A stretch of DNA of 8,798 nucleotides, taken from the NCBI GenBank assembly GCA_944322775.1, contig CALUQA010000037.1, positions 1 through 8,798 of the forward strand. Direction: 5' to 3'. Below the pieces are notes generated by a model. The model had not been told where the DNA came from. It did not search any database and worked only from the letters and a program-made list of their open reading frames with translations. The position numbers and the translations under genes are program-made. The stretch is from an uncultured Elusimicrobiales bacterium (lineage in GTDB: Bacteria; Elusimicrobiota; Elusimicrobia; Elusimicrobiales; Elusimicrobiaceae). Below are positions 1 to 6,274 of this stretch, one piece after another. Within the stretch, counting starts at the first letter, position 1; every line of letters starts with the position of its first letter.

Positions 1-106
1 TTTCACCGGCGCGCACGAACTGGGAACCGAAGCGTTTGACGCCTAAGCGTTGGCCGTGGCTGTCTCTTCCGTTAGAGGAAGAACCTTGTGCTTTTGTATG
101 TGCCAT
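1..106 (-). CDS. rpmA: 50S ribosomal protein L27, N-terminal part (cut by window edge)
   Basis: L27 is a small protein of the large ribosomal subunit whose N-terminal arm reaches toward the peptidyl-transferase centre. Reading down from the ATG at 106-104 gives 35 codons, beginning MAHTKAQGSSSNGRDSHGQR and continuing LGVKRFGSQFVRAGE. This is the conserved N-terminal signature of L27 (SSxNGRDS, RLGVKRFG, FVxAG). There is no cleavable Firmicutes-type N-terminal extension; the protein starts directly at MAH, as in Gram-negative bacteria. A purine-rich Shine-Dalgarno sequence (GGAGAGAGGA, complement of 113-122) sits 6 nt before the ATG. The start lies 18 bp after the rplU stop codon, the usual rplU-rpmA arrangement, so the two are almost certainly cotranscribed. 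The C-terminal half is outside the window. Confidence 0.96.
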   Translation of the reverse strand, partial: MAHTKAQGSSSNGRDSHGQRLGVKRFGSQFVRAGE

Positions 107-124
107 AGTTTATCCTCTCTCCAG

Positions 125-436
125 TTACCCGAGCGTAATGTCGGTGATTTTGATTTGCGTTAAATCCTGTCTGTGGCCGCGCGTTCTTTCGTAGCCTTTT
201 TTGGGTCTTCTTTTGAATACCAGGATTTTGGGACCTCTCAAATGTTTGACCACTTGAGCGGTGACCTTGGCGTTTTTATTCGCCTTGGTATCTGCCGAGG
301 TACCTTCTTCGTCAGCGGCCCAGAGCACTTTCAGCTCCACATTGGCGCCCGCTTCCGCGTCCAGCTTTTCAACCTGCAGATCTTGACCGGGTTTCACCCA
401 GTACTGTTTTCCACCAGTTTCAATAATTGCGTACAT
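125..436 (-). CDS. rplU: 50S ribosomal protein L21
   Basis: L21 binds 23S rRNA in the large subunit. The product is 103 residues, the same length as the E. coli protein. It starts MYAIIETGGKQYWVKPGQ, the classic L21 N-terminus, and ends with the family signature GHRQDLTQIKITDI; a basic rRNA-binding stretch (VFKRRPKKGYERTRGHRQ) precedes it. The middle (residues about 41-55, ADEEGTSADTKANKN) is a variable, charged region. The frame stays open upstream to 502, but the extra 22 residues show no L21 similarity and the family always begins at MYA, so the ATG at 436-434 is chosen. The Shine-Dalgarno is weak (TTGGAAAA about 5 nt upstream). rpmA follows after 18 bp. A perfect -10 hexamer lies about 90 bp upstream of the start. 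Confidence 0.97.
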   Translation of the reverse strand: MYAIIETGGKQYWVKPGQDLQVEKLDAEAGANVELKVLWAADEEGTSADTKANKNAKVTAQVVKHLRGPKILVFKRRPKKGYERTRGHRQDLTQIKITDITLG

Positions 437-517
437 GTGTTTTTCCAATTTAAGAGCGAAAAACCCTCCGCCCCGTTTGCACGCGGCGAAAAGGAAAATC
501 ACTCTTCCTTCTTAGGT
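437..517 (-). promoter_or_regulatory. Possible structured 5' leader of rplU
   Basis: The transcript from the predicted rplU promoter would have an untranslated leader of about 80 nt. Two short inverted repeats are visible. One is a 6-bp stem, 491-496 with 505-510, around an 8-nt loop. The other is a GC-rich 4-bp stem, 468-471 with 483-486 (or the alternative 469-472 with 485-488). On the transcript it is followed by AGGG and five U residues, loosely resembling an attenuator. Leaders that bind L21 or L20 are known for such operons in other phyla, but the pairings here are short and I cannot match them to a known family. Confidence 0.35.
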
Positions 518-523
518 ACATAT

Positions 524-529
524 ATTATA
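524..529 (-). promoter_or_regulatory. -10 element of the rplU-rpmA promoter
   Basis: The minus strand reads a perfect TATAAT here, in the 127-bp gap between mnmA and rplU. Initiation would fall near 517. No good -35 hexamer is found at 16-18 bp; the T-rich stretch about 15 bp upstream is the nearest resemblance. A 5-bp inverted repeat (539-543 with 551-555) lies just upstream and may be an operator or the remnant of an mnmA terminator, although it has no U tract. Confidence 0.55.
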
Positions 530-563
530 GCTTATTTGGAGCAAAAAATCTGCTCATCTGTAT

Positions 564-1646
564 TTACAAAATAATGCCGCCGCCCAGCACCACGTCCCCG
601 TCATACAAAACGGCGCTTTGCCCGGCCGTGACGGACAACTGCGGCTCTTTAAACGTGGCCGCAATGCTTTTGCCGTCTGCGCTGACAATAACGCTGGCAG
701 GTGCCGCATGGTGCAGGTTGCGTATTTTGATATGCGCTTCAAATTTTTCCGCCGGGGCGTGGCCGCGCGTCCAGCTCATTTGGTCGGCTTTCAAAGAGGC
801 GGAATATAAATCTGCTTTGGGGCCGATAATCACGCGGTTTTGTGCCGCGTCTATGCCCACCACATACATGGGCTCTTTAAAGCCGCTTAAGCCCAGGCCT
901 TTGCGTTTGCCTATGGTATAACCCCAAATGCCGCTGTGGCGGCCGATGACGGTGCCGTCGCGCAGGACCATGTCGCCGGGTTTGTTGGGGAAGTTAAGCA
1001 GGTCGTTGTAATCGCCGCAATAAAAGTCTTGGCTGTCCTGCTTGTCGGCCACGGCCAGCCCGTGACGGCGGGCTATATCGCGGATTTCGCTTTTATGCAT
1101 TTCCCCCAGCGGAAACAAAATATGCGCCAGTTGCTGTTGGGTCAACCGGTGCAAGAAATAGCTTTGGTCGCGGGAAAGGTCTTTGGCGGTGCGAAGCAAA
1201 AAGTCCCCGCTTGCCGGGTCTTGGCTGATGCGGGCATAGTGGCCGGTGGCAAATTTGTCAAAGGCAATGCCTTGGGCGTGCGCGGCGGCGGGCAGTACGC
1301 CAAATTTAATGACGCTGTTGCAAATGACGCACGGATTAGGGGTGCGCCCGCAGGCATATTCCTGGCGGAAATTGTCCAGCACCGCTTGGCGGTATTGCTC
1401 GCGGCAGTCCACGGTTAAATAATCTATGCCGATTTTTTCGGCCAAAGCGCGGATTTCGCTTACGTCTTCTTTTTCCGGGGACAGACAGGCGTTTGTGTTG
1501 TGCGCGCCCTTGGGCACCGGCAAAGAAGGGTCCCAAATCAGCATGGTGGCGCCAATCACGTGCCAGCCTTGTTCTTTAAGCAGTATGGCCGCGGCGGCAG
1601 AGTCTACCCCTCCGCTCAGGCCGACGAGTACGGTCTTTTTGTCCAT
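564..1646 (-). CDS. mnmA: tRNA-specific 2-thiouridylase MnmA
   Basis: MnmA adenylates U34 of Lys, Glu and Gln tRNAs with ATP and replaces O2 with sulfur delivered as a persulfide, giving 2-thiouridine. The 360-residue product has the expected family length. The PP-loop SGGVDS is at residues 11-16. TPNPCVICN (102-110) holds the first catalytic-type cysteine (C109, equivalent to E. coli C102) plus an extra C106. ATGHYA is at 133-138. KQDSQDFYC (202-210) supplies C210, equivalent to the second catalytic cysteine but placed one residue later than in the usual DSxxxC spacing. The C-terminal beta-barrel ends in the conserved YDGDVVLGGGII. The frame extends upstream to 1700, but the family begins just before the PP-loop. 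Of the two adjacent ATG codons (1649 and 1646), the second has the better ribosome-binding spacing. The gene lies 63 bp downstream of the membrane sulfatase and may be cotranscribed with it. Confidence 0.95.
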   Translation of the reverse strand: MDKKTVLVGLSGGVDSAAAAILLKEQGWHVIGATMLIWDPSLPVPKGAHNTNACLSPEKEDVSEIRALAEKIGIDYLTVDCREQYRQAVLDNFRQEYACGRTPNPCVICNSVIKFGVLPAAAHAQGIAFDKFATGHYARISQDPASGDFLLRTAKDLSRDQSYFLHRLTQQQLAHILFPLGEMHKSEIRDIARRHGLAVADKQDSQDFYCGDYNDLLNFPNKPGDMVLRDGTVIGRHSGIWGYTIGKRKGLGLSGFKEPMYVVGIDAAQNRVIIGPKADLYSASLKADQMSWTRGHAPAEKFEAHIKIRNLHHAAPASVIVSADGKSIAATFKEPQLSVTAGQSAVLYDGDVVLGGGIIL

Positions 1647-1650
1647 CATT

Positions 1651-1657
1651 TCCTCTT
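1651..1657 (-). promoter_or_regulatory. Ribosome binding site deciding the mnmA start
   Basis: The minus strand reads AAGAGGA. It is 5 nt (measured from its GAGG core) before the ATG at 1646 and only 2 nt before the ATG at 1649. This favours 1646 as the start over both 1649 and the far-upstream ATG at 1700. Confidence 0.6.
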
Positions 1658-1709
1658 TTAAAACAAAATTTGTACTTAAGGTTGAAAGCCAAAAGGACAC
1701 TATATTGTA

Positions 1710-3659
1710 TTAATTTTCGGCCTCGTCCGGTGCAAACCAGCGGTTGTTGGAAAACAAGGAAAGAACGCTTTTGTCTAAGGAAAGCAAGTCTTTGCTCAAG
1801 CTATGACAGAGGGGGCTGTCTTTGTCAGAAGAACATTGCGACAGTTGCGCACGGTTGTGGCGCACAAAACCTTGGGCGTCAATGAAGGCTAAATTTGTCC
1901 CCTCGGAAATAAAAGCAAAATGAGGGGCATGGGGGTCCAGTGCGTCATTGCCCAAAGAGGAAAAAGGCTCCTGTATGGCCAGCAGGTGATAGAGCGTGGG
2001 GATTAAATCTAATTGAGATACGGGGTAATCTATGGTGTCGGCCTTTAAAAATCCGGGTGCATAAATGACAAAAGGAATATTAAATTTTTCGTATAAGGCA
2101 TCGGTCTTTTGTGCAGAAGCAAGCGTATGGTCTGCCATAAAAATAAAGATAGTGTCTTTAAGCCAACCATCTTCTTGGGCGCGGCGCAGCAATTGCCCGA
2201 TGGCATAGTCCGAATAAAACAGCGTATTTAAATAGTTGTTTTCTTCGCTGGAACGGGGATATTTGTCAAACTCTGGCGTGGTCTGTCTGAAAGGAATATG
2301 CGTTGTGCCCGTGAACGTGAAGAGAAAAAAGGGCTGGCCTTTTTGTGCGGACATTTGGGCTTTGTCTGCGGCAAACTGCAATAAATCATAATCATAGCCA
2401 AAGTCTTGTTCTTCGCGGTATTCCAACAGACGGGGAATATCCTCCATGCCAAAACTTTCCTGCATGCGGAATATTTTTTGTGTGATATTACACATTTGGT
2501 AAGAACTGCGCAAAGAAGATTGAATAAACGCTGTATAGTAGCCTTTTTTGTTCAAGGCTTTAGCCAAAGAGGTAATATTGTTGAGTTCTAATCCGTATGC
2601 AAAGTGAGGCAGCCCCGGCACAAGGGCCACACCGGTAAAAGTAGCCGAGAGCCCGTAAATACTGCGTACTCCGGTGGCATAGGCATGGGTAAATTTAACA
2701 CCTTGCTTGGCTATGCGGTCAAAATTGGGCGTTACCCCAAAAGAAGAACCGGAAAAACTATCCACATAGTTGGGGGTCCAGCTTTCCAATAAAACAATAA
2801 ATATATTTTTGGGTTGTACGGCTTGAACCTCTTTTATTTGTCGCATGAGAGGGTATTGTGTAGAAATAAAAGTTTCTTTTGGGTTGCTCAGCAAGTGGCG
2901 GGCACGCATTAGGGCCTCATTTTCGTCCATCGGGTTAGAAGGGGAGCTTTCCCCTTTGCGCAAGGAATGATAAGAGGAAAACACGCCGTTTAGCATAAGA
3001 GAAGACTGTGTGGTATTGGCCGAGATGGAGGGAAGATCGCGCATAGAAAGCGGTTTGCCATGGCCCAGTTTCCCGCGTATGGCCGTAAACGCCACCGCGG
3101 CAATCAGCACACAGATTAGTATTGTTTGCCAAAGCGGGGTGGGTTTAGGGGCCCATCTTTTTTTAATCAGCAACCAGCCGCTCCAGGTCAGGCCGGCCCA
3201 TAATGTAAGCAGCACTAATAAGGCCCACCAAAAATTATCTAACGCATAGCGCATCAGGAAGCCCCATTCGTTACGGACTAAAAACAGTTCTTCTGCCATG
3301 TGGCGTTTTGCCTGCGGGAAATAAATAAAATCTACTGTCAGCAACATCAGCATAAGTATGCTTACCGTGCACAAAGCCACCCAGCAAAATTGGCCCCATT
3401 TGGGTGTTTTGAACGGAAGAAAGAACAGCAATATCAGAGGGCCTAAAAATAAAGCAATAATAGAAAAATCAAACCGTACGCCTTGCAAAAAACCGATGAG
3501 GCTTTCTTGCATAGTTAGACTGGCAAACACCGGCTGATACGTGATAAACAAGGCAAGGCGGAAAAGAGAGAACACGGCTAAAACCGCCAACAAGAAATAC
3601 AAACTAAAGCGGAGTTTAAAAGGAAAGTTCTGCCAGCAAAAGAAATGTTTTTTGCACAT
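1710..3659 (-). CDS. LTA synthase/MdoB-type membrane sulfatase-fold phosphotransferase
   Basis: This is a 649-residue inner-membrane protein with an N-terminal multi-pass domain and a large exported alkaline-phosphatase-fold domain. The architecture is that of lipoteichoic acid synthase LtaS and the Gram-negative phosphoglycerol transferase MdoB/OpgB. Such enzymes move phosphoglycerol from phosphatidylglycerol, or related head groups, to an envelope polymer. About five hydrophobic helices are visible (roughly residues 14-40, 54-83, 92-113, 143-165 and 178-194). Candidate metal and catalytic residues are E292 (IVLLESW), S333 (ATGVRSIYGL, at the position of the Thr nucleophile), H454 (GTTHIPF) and D510-H511 (FMADHT). 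The family motif SQLDLIPTL is at 548-556. No clear Shine-Dalgarno precedes the ATG at 3659, but no other plausible start exists before residue 50. Its DNA looks AT-richer than the glc genes (19 G+C in 2041-2100 against 39 in 7201-7260). The substrate is unknown; family assignment is firm, the acceptor is not. Confidence 0.88.
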   Translation of the reverse strand: MCKKHFFCWQNFPFKLRFSLYFLLAVLAVFSLFRLALFITYQPVFASLTMQESLIGFLQGVRFDFSIIALFLGPLILLFFLPFKTPKWGQFCWVALCTVSILMLMLLTVDFIYFPQAKRHMAEELFLVRNEWGFLMRYALDNFWWALLVLLTLWAGLTWSGWLLIKKRWAPKPTPLWQTILICVLIAAVAFTAIRGKLGHGKPLSMRDLPSISANTTQSSLMLNGVFSSYHSLRKGESSPSNPMDENEALMRARHLLSNPKETFISTQYPLMRQIKEVQAVQPKNIFIVLLESWTPNYVDSFSGSSFGVTPNFDRIAKQGVKFTHAYATGVRSIYGLSATFTGVALVPGLPHFAYGLELNNITSLAKALNKKGYYTAFIQSSLRSSYQMCNITQKIFRMQESFGMEDIPRLLEYREEQDFGYDYDLLQFAADKAQMSAQKGQPFFLFTFTGTTHIPFRQTTPEFDKYPRSSEENNYLNTLFYSDYAIGQLLRRAQEDGWLKDTIFIFMADHTLASAQKTDALYEKFNIPFVIYAPGFLKADTIDYPVSQLDLIPTLYHLLAIQEPFSSLGNDALDPHAPHFAFISEGTNLAFIDAQGFVRHNRAQLSQCSSDKDSPLCHSLSKDLLSLDKSVLSLFSNNRWFAPDEAEN

Positions 3660-3720
3660 AGGATATTTTGTCAGACAGATTGATTGAAAGTTTTTTCCAG
3701 AGAAGGAATTTGTGAGTTGT

Positions 3721-3737
3721 GATAATTTTAAATTATC
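3721..3737. repeat. 17-bp AT-rich palindrome in the sulfatase upstream region
   Basis: Two perfect 8-base arms (GATAATTT and its complement) flank a single central base. On the minus strand the upstream end supplies GATAAT (3732-3737), a five-of-six match to a -10 hexamer. A weak TTCAAC lies 17 bp upstream of it as a possible -35. The palindrome would therefore overlap the promoter of the sulfatase gene, about 60 bp before its ATG, which is where a dimeric repressor could bind. It has no U tract, so it is unlikely to be a terminator. Confidence 0.4.
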
Positions 3738-3782
3738 CGGTTTTAATTTATGGTGTTGAAGTAAAATTACTTTTTGACGGAA

Positions 3783-4994
3783 TTAAGCCTCCAAAGAGCT
3801 TTTTTCTTTAGTGGGTACGGGTGGTTTTTGGGACACAGAGGCACTTTCCGTGTTTTGCGGTGTTTGGTTTAAATACAACTTGCGAACGGAAGAATAAATT
3901 TTCTTAAAGGCTACCACAATGCGCGGGTCAAATGCTTTGCCGCTTTCGCCCAAAATGTAAAGGTAGGCGTCGTCGGTTTTCCAGGCTTTTTTGTACACGC
4001 GCGACACGCACAGCGCGTCAAAAACGTCCGCCACCGTGATAATGCGCGCTTCCAGCGGGATATCTTCCCCTTTCAACCCCTTGGGGTAGCCGGTGCCGTT
4101 CCATTTTTCGTGGTGGTACAGGCTCATGCGGTGCGCCACTTGCAACACTTTAGAGTGCGCCCCTTCCAAAATGCGCCCGCCGTAAATGGTGTGCGACTTC
4201 ATGATTTCAAATTCTTCCGGCGTCAGGCGGCCCGGTTTAAGCAAAATATTGTCGGCCAAGGCCACTTTGCCAATGTCGTGCAGCGGGCTGGCGTTTTTAA
4301 TAAGTTCGGCTTCTTTTTTGTTCATGCCCAGCGCCAGCGCCAGCAAATAAGAAATAATGCTGATGTTTTTTAAGTGGGCGCGGGTATCCTGCTGGTCGCG
4401 GTATTCGGCGGTGACGGCCAGACGGTAAATGGTTTCCAGCTGGGAAACATGCACGTCCTGATACAGTTTGGCAATTTCAATGGAGCTGCTTGCCAGCGTG
4501 GCCAAAAGCAGCAAAATGCCTTCGTCTTTTTTGTCAAAAGGCGTGCCGTCTGCCTTGTTTGCCACCTGAAAAACGCCCAGCACTTTGCCGGAGTTGTTTT
4601 TTAAGGGAACGGCTAAAAGGGAATGGGTGCGGAAATCCGTCACCATGTCCACGTCCATGGAAAAACGGGGGTCTTCGTAGGCGTTGGGCATATTGATGGT
4701 TTGCCCGGTGCGCGCCACAATGGCCACCACATTGTTGCCGTTAAGCGGAACGCGTATTTCCGTATGTTCCAGCCCGCGGCCTTGGGCAATTTTGGACCAA
4801 AGTTCGTTCTTTTCCGCGTCTTTTAAATAAATGGTGCAACGGCCCACGTCCAGCATGCGGGTAATCTGCTGGGCGATAATATCCAAAAGTTTATCCAGGC
4901 GCAGCTCGCTGGAAATGCGCGCGCCGAACTCGACGAGAAGATTTAACTTTTCGTCGGCGGATAATTTCCGGGGGTCGTTCTTGAATTCAGTCAT
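3783..4994 (-). CDS. GAF domain plus HD-GYP cyclic-di-GMP phosphodiesterase
   Basis: HD-GYP proteins hydrolyse cyclic di-GMP, or in some lineages cGAMP, through a metal-dependent HD domain. This 403-residue protein is soluble, with no signal peptide or membrane helix. An N-terminal GAF sensor occupies about residues 32-175 (AYEDPRF at 105-111; LLAVPL and VLGVFQVANK at 126-147). The HD-GYP domain spans about 190-372. The usual metal ligands are present: H207, H239-D240 (HDIGK), H268 (HTIYGG), H294-H295 and D323. The signature HHEKWNGTGYPKGLKG (294-309) and IPLEARI are intact. Position 203, four residues before the first histidine, is Asp rather than the Glu of the trinuclear-iron type. A polar, Pro/Ser/Lys-rich tail follows residue 376. 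The ATG overlaps the glcF stop by 4 bp, with AGGA 6 nt upstream, so synthesis is probably coupled to the oxidase. The ligand of the GAF domain is unknown. Confidence 0.93.
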   Translation of the reverse strand: MTEFKNDPRKLSADEKLNLLVEFGARISSELRLDKLLDIIAQQITRMLDVGRCTIYLKDAEKNELWSKIAQGRGLEHTEIRVPLNGNNVVAIVARTGQTINMPNAYEDPRFSMDVDMVTDFRTHSLLAVPLKNNSGKVLGVFQVANKADGTPFDKKDEGILLLLATLASSSIEIAKLYQDVHVSQLETIYRLAVTAEYRDQQDTRAHLKNISIISYLLALALGMNKKEAELIKNASPLHDIGKVALADNILLKPGRLTPEEFEIMKSHTIYGGRILEGAHSKVLQVAHRMSLYHHEKWNGTGYPKGLKGEDIPLEARIITVADVFDALCVSRVYKKAWKTDDAYLYILGESGKAFDPRIVVAFKKIYSSVRKLYLNQTPQNTESASVSQKPPVPTKEKSSLEA

Positions 4995-6274
4995 GGCTCA
5001 TCCTGCAAAAATACCATATGCTTTGCCTGCGCCTGCGGATAATGCCGGCGCAAAGCGGCGTTAAGCTCCAAAGCGGCCAAACCAGAGAGGCAATATACCT
5101 CTTGCAGCTGCCGCCGTGCGACGTCCTTGACGTTTTCAAGCACCATTTCTTCGGCGCGGGTTTGGGGCACAAAGGCCAGCCCCGCGGCCGCAATGGCATA
5201 GTGGCTATACTCACACTCTACAAAATTTTTGCCAAAATGTGTCTTAAATATTTTTCGCGCGCGTACGGCTGCTTCCCCTGCCGGATACAGCACGGTGGAA
5301 CTATCCAGCGCGCAGCGTTTGACGTTGGCGGGTTTGGCAAAGCGTAAGTCCGAAACAAATTGCACGTGCTCTGCCAAGGCCTGCGCCCGTTTTTGCCAGC
5401 CTTTGAGCGTGGCAAACAAAACGGGGCTGTGTTTTAAAAAGCCATAAAGTTCAATACTGTCGGTAATAAGCGGCAGTTTTTTGCGCGGGGACAGTTTTTC
5501 CCAGCGGGTGAGCAAATTTTTTAATTGTATAAGTGCCAGGGTTTTGTCCCCATACAGGTACTCAAACAAACCGGTGCTTTGCTCTGTTAACACAAACGTT
5601 TTTTTGGGTTGCAGCAAACGCCACGTTTGCAAAGCCGTTTGCGGGGTAATATAAGAAGCTTCAAACGAAGGCAGATAGACCACTTGCGCTTCTTGCGGGG
5701 AGAGGCAAATTTTTTGTTTTTTAAACAGTTTTTTAAGCGTGCTTGGGCGTTTGGGCAAAATGGCATTTGCATGTTTGAGCCAGGCAAAGCCAAACAGGTT
5801 TAAAAGCCCGCTTACACGCAGCAGCCATAGCAGGCCCAGCCGTCTAAAAACATAGCCGGTTCTTACCAGCATTTCAAAGCCGCTAGGCCAGACCGCGTGC
5901 AACCGCAAAAACAGCCTAAGCGTTTTGGGCAGCGTTTGCAAGTTGATGGCGCGGCGCAGGGCCAGCATATGGTCCGGCATGGGCAAAGCCCCGGCGCAAG
6001 CCGTGGTGCATTGGGCGCACAGCAGGCAGGCGGCAGTGGTTTGTTTTATTAGATCCGGGTTATCGGATACTTTAATTTTTCGCTCCAATAACAGACGTAC
6101 TATTTGGTTGCGCCCGCGGGGGGAGAAAGCCTCTTCCCTCTGCAGCAAATAAGACGGACAGCTTTGCACACAGGCATTGCAGCGGGTGCAATAGTCCACG
6201 CTTTGCACGAGCGCACGCGGCCCTTGCGGCCCGGGCACAAAAGAAGCGGGGGAGAGTGTTATTTTGCGTTTCAT
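4991..6274 (-). CDS. glcF: GlcF-like iron-sulfur subunit of a 2-hydroxyacid oxidase
   Basis: GlcF carries electrons from the flavin subunits of glycolate-type oxidases toward the quinone pool. The 427-residue product has the normal length. Two ferredoxin-type 4Fe-4S motifs are complete: C29, C32, C35, C39 followed by Pro, and C83, C86, C89, C93. The linking SPRGRNQIVRLLLE (51-64) is typical of the family. In the C-terminal two-thirds, where GlcF/HdrB-type proteins carry two cysteine-rich CCG domains, the fold-level pattern remains (PQTALQTWRLL, YGDKTLALIQLKNL) but the cysteines are gone: the first CCG position reads STG (233-235), the second reads in an AIAAAG context (360-365), and the final CxxC is CLSG (395-398). 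No adjacent Cys-Cys pair exists anywhere. A full AGGAGG (complement of 6282-6287) lies 7 nt before the ATG, which overlaps the upstream stop by 4 bp. Whether the substrate is glycolate or lactate is not shown by the sequence. Confidence 0.88.
   Translation of the reverse strand: MKRKITLSPASFVPGPQGPRALVQSVDYCTRCNACVQSCPSYLLQREEAFSPRGRNQIVRLLLERKIKVSDNPDLIKQTTAACLLCAQCTTACAGALPMPDHMLALRRAINLQTLPKTLRLFLRLHAVWPSGFEMLVRTGYVFRRLGLLWLLRVSGLLNLFGFAWLKHANAILPKRPSTLKKLFKKQKICLSPQEAQVVYLPSFEASYITPQTALQTWRLLQPKKTFVLTEQSTGLFEYLYGDKTLALIQLKNLLTRWEKLSPRKKLPLITDSIELYGFLKHSPVLFATLKGWQKRAQALAEHVQFVSDLRFAKPANVKRCALDSSTVLYPAGEAAVRARKIFKTHFGKNFVECEYSHYAIAAAGLAFVPQTRAEEMVLENVKDVARRQLQEVYCLSGLAALELNAALRRHYPQAQAKHMVFLQDEP

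Noticed and set aside
437..502. N-terminal extension of L21 by 22 residues, from an upstream ATG
   Set aside because: The extension has no L21 similarity, and starting at 436 gives the exact family length and N-terminus.
539..555. Inverted repeat after mnmA as a Rho-independent terminator
   Set aside because: The 5-bp stem has its T run in the loop rather than after it, so it does not look like a working terminator.
936..1418. Plus-strand open frame of 160 codons antisense to mnmA
   Set aside because: It lies wholly inside a well-conserved gene, has no recognisable domain, and reflects GC-rich codon structure of the true gene.
1647..1700. Longer MnmA starting at 1700
   Set aside because: The extra residues precede the universal start of the family just before the PP-loop, and the ribosome-binding sequence points to 1646.
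3759..3775. Hairpin after the HD-GYP gene as a terminator of the glc operon
   Set aside because: The stem is six A/T-rich pairs with a 2-nt loop, and the T run lies on the plus strand, whereas the operon is transcribed from the minus strand.
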